A DNA stretch of 48,027 bases from Puniceicoccales bacterium (lineage in GTDB: Bacteria > Verrucomicrobiota > Verrucomicrobiia > Opitutales > JAIRLM01): assembly GCA_031282835.1 (NCBI GenBank), contig JAITCU010000004.1, positions 1 through 48,027 of the forward strand, written 5' to 3'. Positions 43,609 to 48,027 of this stretch are shown here, in pieces. Position 1 is the stretch's first letter. Every line of letters begins with the position of its first letter. Below the pieces are notes generated by a model. It ran no database searches. It saw only the letters and a program-made list of their open reading frames with translations, and had not been told where the DNA came from. Position numbers and translations under genes: made by a program.

Positions 43609-46600
43609 ATGAAAAGTATTTCCGAACCCTTCATCCGCCGTCCAGTGATGACCATTTTGTTATCCCTGGCCGTGGTCGTTTTCGGCGTTTTGTGTTATAT
43701 GCGCCTGCCGGTCAGCGATTTGCCAAATGTGGACTATCCGGTCATTCAAGTTTCCGCCGCCTACCCGGGCATGGATCCGGAAACAATGGCCGCAAATGTG
43801 GCGACACCCCTGGAGAAGGAATTTCTTAAAATCCAAGGCCTGGAAGTGGCCACATCGAAAAACATGCAGGGCATATCATTCATCACCCTGCAATTTTCAT
43901 TGGATAAGGACATTGATTCGGCGGCCTTGGACGTCCAATCGGCCATTCAGAAGGCGTCCCACAATTTACCGACAGATATGCCAGCTCCGCCCACCTTCGA
44001 AAAAACGGATCCCAACAGCCAGCCTATTTTCTTCATCGCCCTCACCAGTGCTACCGTTCCATCCGGCCAGCTCTACGAATATGCCTCCGACGAGGTTGCC
44101 CAACGGTTCAACGTCATCCAGGGCGTTTCCAAGTCCGATGTTTATGGGCTCAAGCGCGCCGTGCGCATTTCCGTGGACCCGGAAAAATTACACCGCCGCG
44201 GTCTGGGCATGGATGAAGTGGCCCGGCAGGTGCAATTGGCAACGGCGACGGTCGGTGCTGGGACCCTGAACGGGGCCAACCGGTCCTGGGTCATCAAAGC
44301 GGACGGGCAACTCAATAGCGCCGCCGATTACGCCAACATTGTCCTTAAAAACGCGGACGAAACGCCCGTTTACCTGCGCGACGTGGCCGAGTGTACTGAG
44401 GGATTGGAATCGTCGACGTTTCATAACTCATTTTGGATCCGTGAATTAGGCGAATTCGATTCCGCCGTTGTCATTGCCGTTTCCCGTGCCGCTGGCGCCA
44501 ATACGGTTGCCGTCGCTAAGCAGATTCATCGGCTTATTCCAGAAATCTGCAGCCAATTGCCTGAATCCGTCCATCTTACGACCATCTACGACCGGTCTAA
44601 AACCATCGTGGCGTCCATCTACGATGTGCAGGAGGCGGTGCTCATCGCTTTTGCCCTGGTGGTCCTGGTGATATTTTTCTTCCTTGGCCGTGCCCGTGAT
44701 ACGGTCATTCCCATCATTGCCCTACCCTTGTCGCTGCTTATTCTCTTCGTGGCCATGTATTTGCTCGGGTTCAGCTTGGATAATCTTTCCCTCATGGGCA
44801 TCACCTTGGCCGTTGGATTCCTGGTAGACGATGCCATTGTGTTTTTGGAAAACATGGTGCGGCGTATGCAAAAACTGGGCGAGGACCCACAAACCGCGTC
44901 CATCAACGGGGCCGGGGAAATTAGCCCCACCATTGTTTCCATGACCCTATCACTGGTTTCCATTTTCATCCCTCTATTTTTTCTCGGCGGCCAGATTGGC
45001 CGCGTTTTCCATGAATTTGCCGCGGTGATCATGATTGCGACCCTTGCCTCCGGCGTTATTTCGCTGACGGTTACGCCCCTGATGTGCACGCGCATGCTCA
45101 AGCGGCGGGACGCCAACGAAAAAACTCGTCTGGAAGCCTTTTCCGAGCGGTTGGAGGAGTCGTTTCTCAAAATTTATGCCCATGCGCTGCACTTTTTCTT
45201 GGACCGGAAGGCTATTTCTCTGGCCATTTGGGGATTGTGCCTTGTGGGCACGGGTTTGTGTTTCATGAAGCTCCCCAAAACTTTCATTCCCGACGGCGAC
45301 AGCGGCACCCTGCGCGGAATTTTTATTGCCCAGGAGGGAACTTCCCCTCGGTCCATGCAGGAATACCAGCGCCAAATCGATGCCATTGTCCGGGCCCATC
45401 CATCCGTGTCCTGCGCGTTTTCCATATCCGGAATTCATTTTTTTCCGAGCAACCAGGGCATGGTCATCGCCTTTCTGAAACCGGCATCCGAGCGCGCTAA
45501 AATACAAACCGTCTCCAACGAGCTCATGGGCCAACTTTTCTGCATTCCAGGGACCATGGCCTTTTTGCGCCCAATGCCCGCCCTCCAAATTTCCACGGGG
45601 GCCATGGGGACTAACCAGGGGAAGTATGCCTATACTATTTCTGGCGTTGAACCTGCCCGAGTTTACGAAACTGCGCAAAAAATGCTGATGGCCCTCCGCG
45701 CCAATACGGATCTGGCCTCCGTTTCCAGCGATCTCTTCCTCTCCACACCGGAGGTGCGCGTGTCCATGTGCCGGGATCAGATTTCCTCCTATGGTACCAG
45801 CGTGCGCGCCATCGAGTCCCAGTACCAAAGCGCATTTTCCGAAAATTATATTTACCTCATCAAGGCACCAACGCAGCAGTATAAGGTCATTTTGGAGGTT
45901 GCCGATTCCTTCCGCTCCTGTACAAGCGACTTGGACCTCATTTATTACCGCGGTAGCGGTGGCCATTTTATCGATCCCTCCACGGTCACCCGGTGGGACA
46001 CGGGAACGGGAGCCCTCACCGTCAACCACACTAATAATTTCCCCTCCGTTACCATCTTCTTTGATCTGAAACCAGGCGTACCCATCGGGTCCATTGTGGA
46101 CCAAGTGAACGCCATGGCGAAGGACCTCTTGGCAGATGGACTCATGGGGTCTTTCCAGGGAGAAGCGGCTGCTTTCACCGCCACATTTGCCAGCCTCAAA
46201 ATCCTCATCATTGCAGCGGCTTTTGTGACCTTCATCATCCTCGGCATCCTCTATGAGAGCTATTTGCATCCCATCACCGTTTTGTCCGCGCTTCCCATTG
46301 CCGCATTGGGTGGATTGGGCACGCTTCTCATTTTGCACCAGGAACTTTCCCTCTATGCCTACATTGGATTGTTCATGCTGCTGGGGCTGGTTGAGAAAAA
46401 CGGCATTATGATCATCGACTTCGCCCTTATGCGCCAGAAGGAGGGTATGTCCCCCCGCGAGGCCATTCACTGTGCGTCCTTGCAGCGTTTTCGCCCCATC
46501 ATCATGACCACGCTGGCGACCATCATGGGTGTGGTTCCCCTGGCCCTCGGCTGGGGGACGGATGGCGCTTCCCGGCGACCGTTGGGCTTGGTGATCATCG

Positions 46601-46719
46601 GCGGAATGGTTTTTGCCCAGATCATTACTCTTTTCATCACTCCGGTCATTTATTTGTACATGGACAGCTTCCAAACACGTGTTTTGGATAGGATTTCTTT
46701 TTTTAAACGTGGGGTATAA
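43609..46719 (+). CDS. RND multidrug efflux transporter (AcrB/MdtB-C type)
   Basis: The 1036-residue inner-membrane transporter exchanges protons for drugs or other amphiphiles. It begins I-S-E-P-F-I-R-R-P-V-M-T, has the conserved A-Y-P-G-M-D-P-E-T-M motif, and carries the proton-relay pair D407-D408 in A-V-G-F-L-V-D-D-A-I-V, at the same residue numbers as AcrB. Twelve membrane helices and two large periplasmic loops fit the family. It ends the operon with the channel and adaptor genes; substrates cannot be deduced. No regulator gene is next to it. Confidence 0.95.
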   Translation: MKSISEPFIRRPVMTILLSLAVVVFGVLCYMRLPVSDLPNVDYPVIQVSAAYPGMDPETMAANVATPLEKEFLKIQGLEVATSKNMQGISFITLQFSLDKDIDSAALDVQSAIQKASHNLPTDMPAPPTFEKTDPNSQPIFFIALTSATVPSGQLYEYASDEVAQRFNVIQGVSKSDVYGLKRAVRISVDPEKLHRRGLGMDEVARQVQLATATVGAGTLNGANRSWVIKADGQLNSAADYANIVLKNADETPVYLRDVAECTEGLESSTFHNSFWIRELGEFDSAVVIAVSRAAGANTVAVAKQIHRLIPEICSQLPESVHLTTIYDRSKTIVASIYDVQEAVLIAFALVVLVIFFFLGRARDTVIPIIALPLSLLILFVAMYLLGFSLDNLSLMGITLAVGFLVDDAIVFLENMVRRMQKLGEDPQTASINGAGEISPTIVSMTLSLVSIFIPLFFLGGQIGRVFHEFAAVIMIATLASGVISLTVTPLMCTRMLKRRDANEKTRLEAFSERLEESFLKIYAHALHFFLDRKAISLAIWGLCLVGTGLCFMKLPKTFIPDGDSGTLRGIFIAQEGTSPRSMQEYQRQIDAIVRAHPSVSCAFSISGIHFFPSNQGMVIAFLKPASERAKIQTVSNELMGQLFCIPGTMAFLRPMPALQISTGAMGTNQGKYAYTISGVEPARVYETAQKMLMALRANTDLASVSSDLFLSTPEVRVSMCRDQISSYGTSVRAIESQYQSAFSENYIYLIKAPTQQYKVILEVADSFRSCTSDLDLIYYRGSGGHFIDPSTVTRWDTGTGALTVNHTNNFPSVTIFFDLKPGVPIGSIVDQVNAMAKDLLADGLMGSFQGEAAAFTATFASLKILIIAAAFVTFIILGILYESYLHPITVLSALPIAALGGLGTLLILHQELSLYAYIGLFMLLGLVEKNGIMIIDFALMRQKEGMSPREAIHCASLQRFRPIIMTTLATIMGVVPLALGWGTDGASRRPLGLVIIGGMVFAQIITLFITPVIYLYMDSFQTRVLDRISFFKRGV

Positions 46720-46941
46720 TCGCTCTTGAGCCTGGTTGCAAAGGGTTCCATTCCGTGATTTTGCTTTCATAGTCAAACTCCGTGAATATTAATTTTGCGA
46801 GAATGACACCCTGGAATATTTGTCGAAATATCTTCGCGGCATGTCGTCATAATTAGATGGCTTAACATCATTATTGTCCCAGCTTGTTTGCCGGAGCGAT
46901 AATCTACATTCTTTGATGGTTAGTTTCCATGGGTTCTCCGA

Positions 46942-47154
46942 TCAGATGAGTTGGTTTGTTTTTTTATTTAAGAAGATATTTCCGCGATGGCTTTCGCGGC
47001 AGGCAGCGGGCTGGCCCGTTTTAAAAACGCAGGAAATTTCCATGAAAACGGGGGTTCCTGTTTGAAGCCAGGTGTCGGTCCTGGGCTTGAGAACATTTGC
47101 AGTTATCAAATTACCATCAAAAATATCTGATGCGTGTGCGGCGGTGCTTTTCAT
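46942..47154 (-). pseudogene. Dispersed small-ORF family, copy F (frameshifted)
   Basis: The frame starts M-K-S-T-A-A and reaches D-I-F-D-G-N, then one extra base (about 47115) shifts it out of the family frame. The DNA still aligns with copy E base by base through the RASPL region (T-G-Q-P-A in the shifted frame) and beyond to the second block near 46890. The promoter and dyad are intact. It lies downstream of the RND pump on the opposite strand. Confidence 0.5.
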
Positions 47155-47171
47155 ATTAAACCTTTCGTTTT

Positions 47172-47219
47172 AGAATTCGAACTCTCGGACCATACTGCTG
47201 GGAAATAGGCGTTTGTCAA
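47172..47219 (-). promoter_or_regulatory. Family promoter and dyad, copy F
   Basis: Minus strand: TTGACA (47219-47214), a 19-bp spacer, TATGGT (47194-47189), then AGAGTTCGAATTCT (47185-47172), the same dyad sequence as copy A. The start codon is at 47154. Confidence 0.7.
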
Positions 47220-47277
47220 CTGTTTTGTGTTTTGGTAAATTTTTGTTAAATTCGTAATGGGTCGCAGCTATACCTCG

Positions 47278-47301
47278 CGCGGCCCGCCCGGGCGGGCCGC
47301 G
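47278..47301. repeat. Perfect 24-bp GC palindrome
   Basis: The bases 47278-47301 are their own reverse complement (12-bp arms, all G and C, centre CCCGGG). It stands about 60 bp upstream of the copy F promoter. No T-run follows, so it is not an obvious terminator. Confidence 0.85.
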
Positions 47302-47359
47302 ACAAATCGTCCAGAGCCCCAACTACACCAACCACAGGCGCAACGCTTGATGCTCGACG

Positions 47360-47950
47360 AAAAATTCTCCTCCAAGCACAAAGGAGGGGCATCAATCAAA
47401 GGTTGGCCACTTCAACCGCTTCCAAAGAGGCGTTTCCCAGGCATAACAAAGAAACCGTCATGCATCTTTTCGAATTTTAACTTCAGTTCCACATCGGCTG
47501 CCTCCCGATCCCGCCGCAAGCGAGCCACATCAGCCTCGCTACTAGTTGTCGCATCGACGACAAACTTGCGTGCGCCGCATACCTGGCATTTGCTTCCTCG
47601 ATCTCGGCATCATTTTTTGCTTCTGTTAGGATCTTGTTTCACTGCGAAGGATCAAACTAGACAGGGTATAAATTTCCTTCCGGAGTCCCGAACCTTTACT
47701 CGCCTTGCCCCAAGCCATCATGAGCAACAGCTTCCATTGCCGCGTTGCAAGATTACCCATGTCAAGCACATGCTGTGTGACGGCACTGTATGCCACCACA
47801 TTGGCAGGATCGGTCACAAATTCATACAGACACGCACACCCCTCCTTCGTCGCCACTATGGGACCATAATCCTGTGGCACGACATGCATCAGCAATCTAT
47901 AAATCGCAATGCGAGTTGCAAAACTCAAACTCCTAGATTTAATATCAGTA
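47360..47950 (-). pseudogene. Decayed gene, paralogue of the 18430-19120 remnant
   Basis: The minus-strand frame 47928-47626 (100 codons, TTG start, so probably an internal part) contains S-F-A-T-R-I, G-P-I-V, Y-S-A-V-T-Q-H-V-L and W-K-L-L-L-M-M-A-W and ends R-S-E-T-R-S. Below it another frame shows C-Q-V-C-G-A-R-K-F-V-V-D and a charged run (A-R-L-R-R-D-R-E-A-A-D-V-E-L) to a stop near 47380. Together they suggest a former protein with a helical body and a coiled-coil tail. The function is unknown. Confidence 0.4.
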
Positions 47951-48027
47951 TGCCGATCGCAATAGTCGCCCGAACCGCTCCCCAGGCGCGAAAGCGTGAA
48001 AAATTGTCTCCGACAAATCGCTTTAAT

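Noticed and set aside
44974..46776. 600-codon minus-strand open frame opposite the RND transporter
   Set aside because: It is antisense to a gene with clear AcrB signatures; its composition is that of a reverse-complemented membrane protein.

Overview
This 48 kb window reads as the chromosome of a Gram-negative, host-associated bacterium. The Gram-negative call rests on a BamD-like outer-membrane assembly lipoprotein, a lipoprotein-type TolC/AcrA/AcrB-class efflux operon and a secreted-protein gene. Host association is inferred from three large proteins built from eukaryote-type signalling domains: a ubiquitin-specific protease (14252-15889, minus) and two leucine-rich-repeat proteins with protein-tyrosine-phosphatase domains (32958-37505 and 37743-40370, plus). 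Short pseudogenes, dispersed repeats and a broken transposase fill the gaps, as expected of a symbiont or parasite genome in decay. The lineage cannot be fixed from this sequence alone; a PVC-type (Verrucomicrobiota-like) symbiont is a guess, not a result.

Layout. 1-4540: a hypothetical protein with a very basic C-terminus, an AdhE-type acylating aldehyde dehydrogenase without its alcohol dehydrogenase half, and two copies of a dispersed element. 4.6-8.35 kb: housekeeping genes on the minus strand (BamD-like, mnmA, der) and tRNA-Glu. 8.5-10 kb: a lysine-rich helical protein of unknown function. 10.3-14.2 kb: a third element copy, pheT, and an IS630-type transposase remnant. 14.2-17.9 kb: the deubiquitinase directly downstream of rpmH-rnpA, then a glycosyltransferase. 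18-28.3 kb: a fourth element copy, a decayed gene, secA-acpS, and the addB-addA recombination nuclease. 28.3-32.6 kb: repeat debris around an oppB-sodB-mscS cluster. 32.7-40.9 kb: the two LRR-phosphatases and a small secreted protein. 40.9-46.7 kb: a tripartite RND efflux operon. 46.7 kb to the end: a fifth element copy and decayed genes.

The main new observation is a dispersed element present five times (starting at about 1.44, 4.5, 10.3, 18.3 and 47.2 kb). Every copy has a TTGACA box, a spacer of exactly 19 bp, a TATRGT-like box, a 14-16 bp dyad between the promoter and the start codon, and a small reading frame of one family (MKN/MKS start, IF.G..L core, RASPL end). Two copies are frameshifted while promoter and dyad stay intact. 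This looks like a co-regulated set of small genes, RNAs or decaying effectors under one repressor-like site.

The second theme is effector evolution. The 1515-residue LRR-phosphatase is itself an internal duplication (two phosphatase domains, three LRR blocks). Next to it stands a paralogue, and the 3' end of the neighbouring minus-strand gene has been copied between the two, which marks the tandem duplication.
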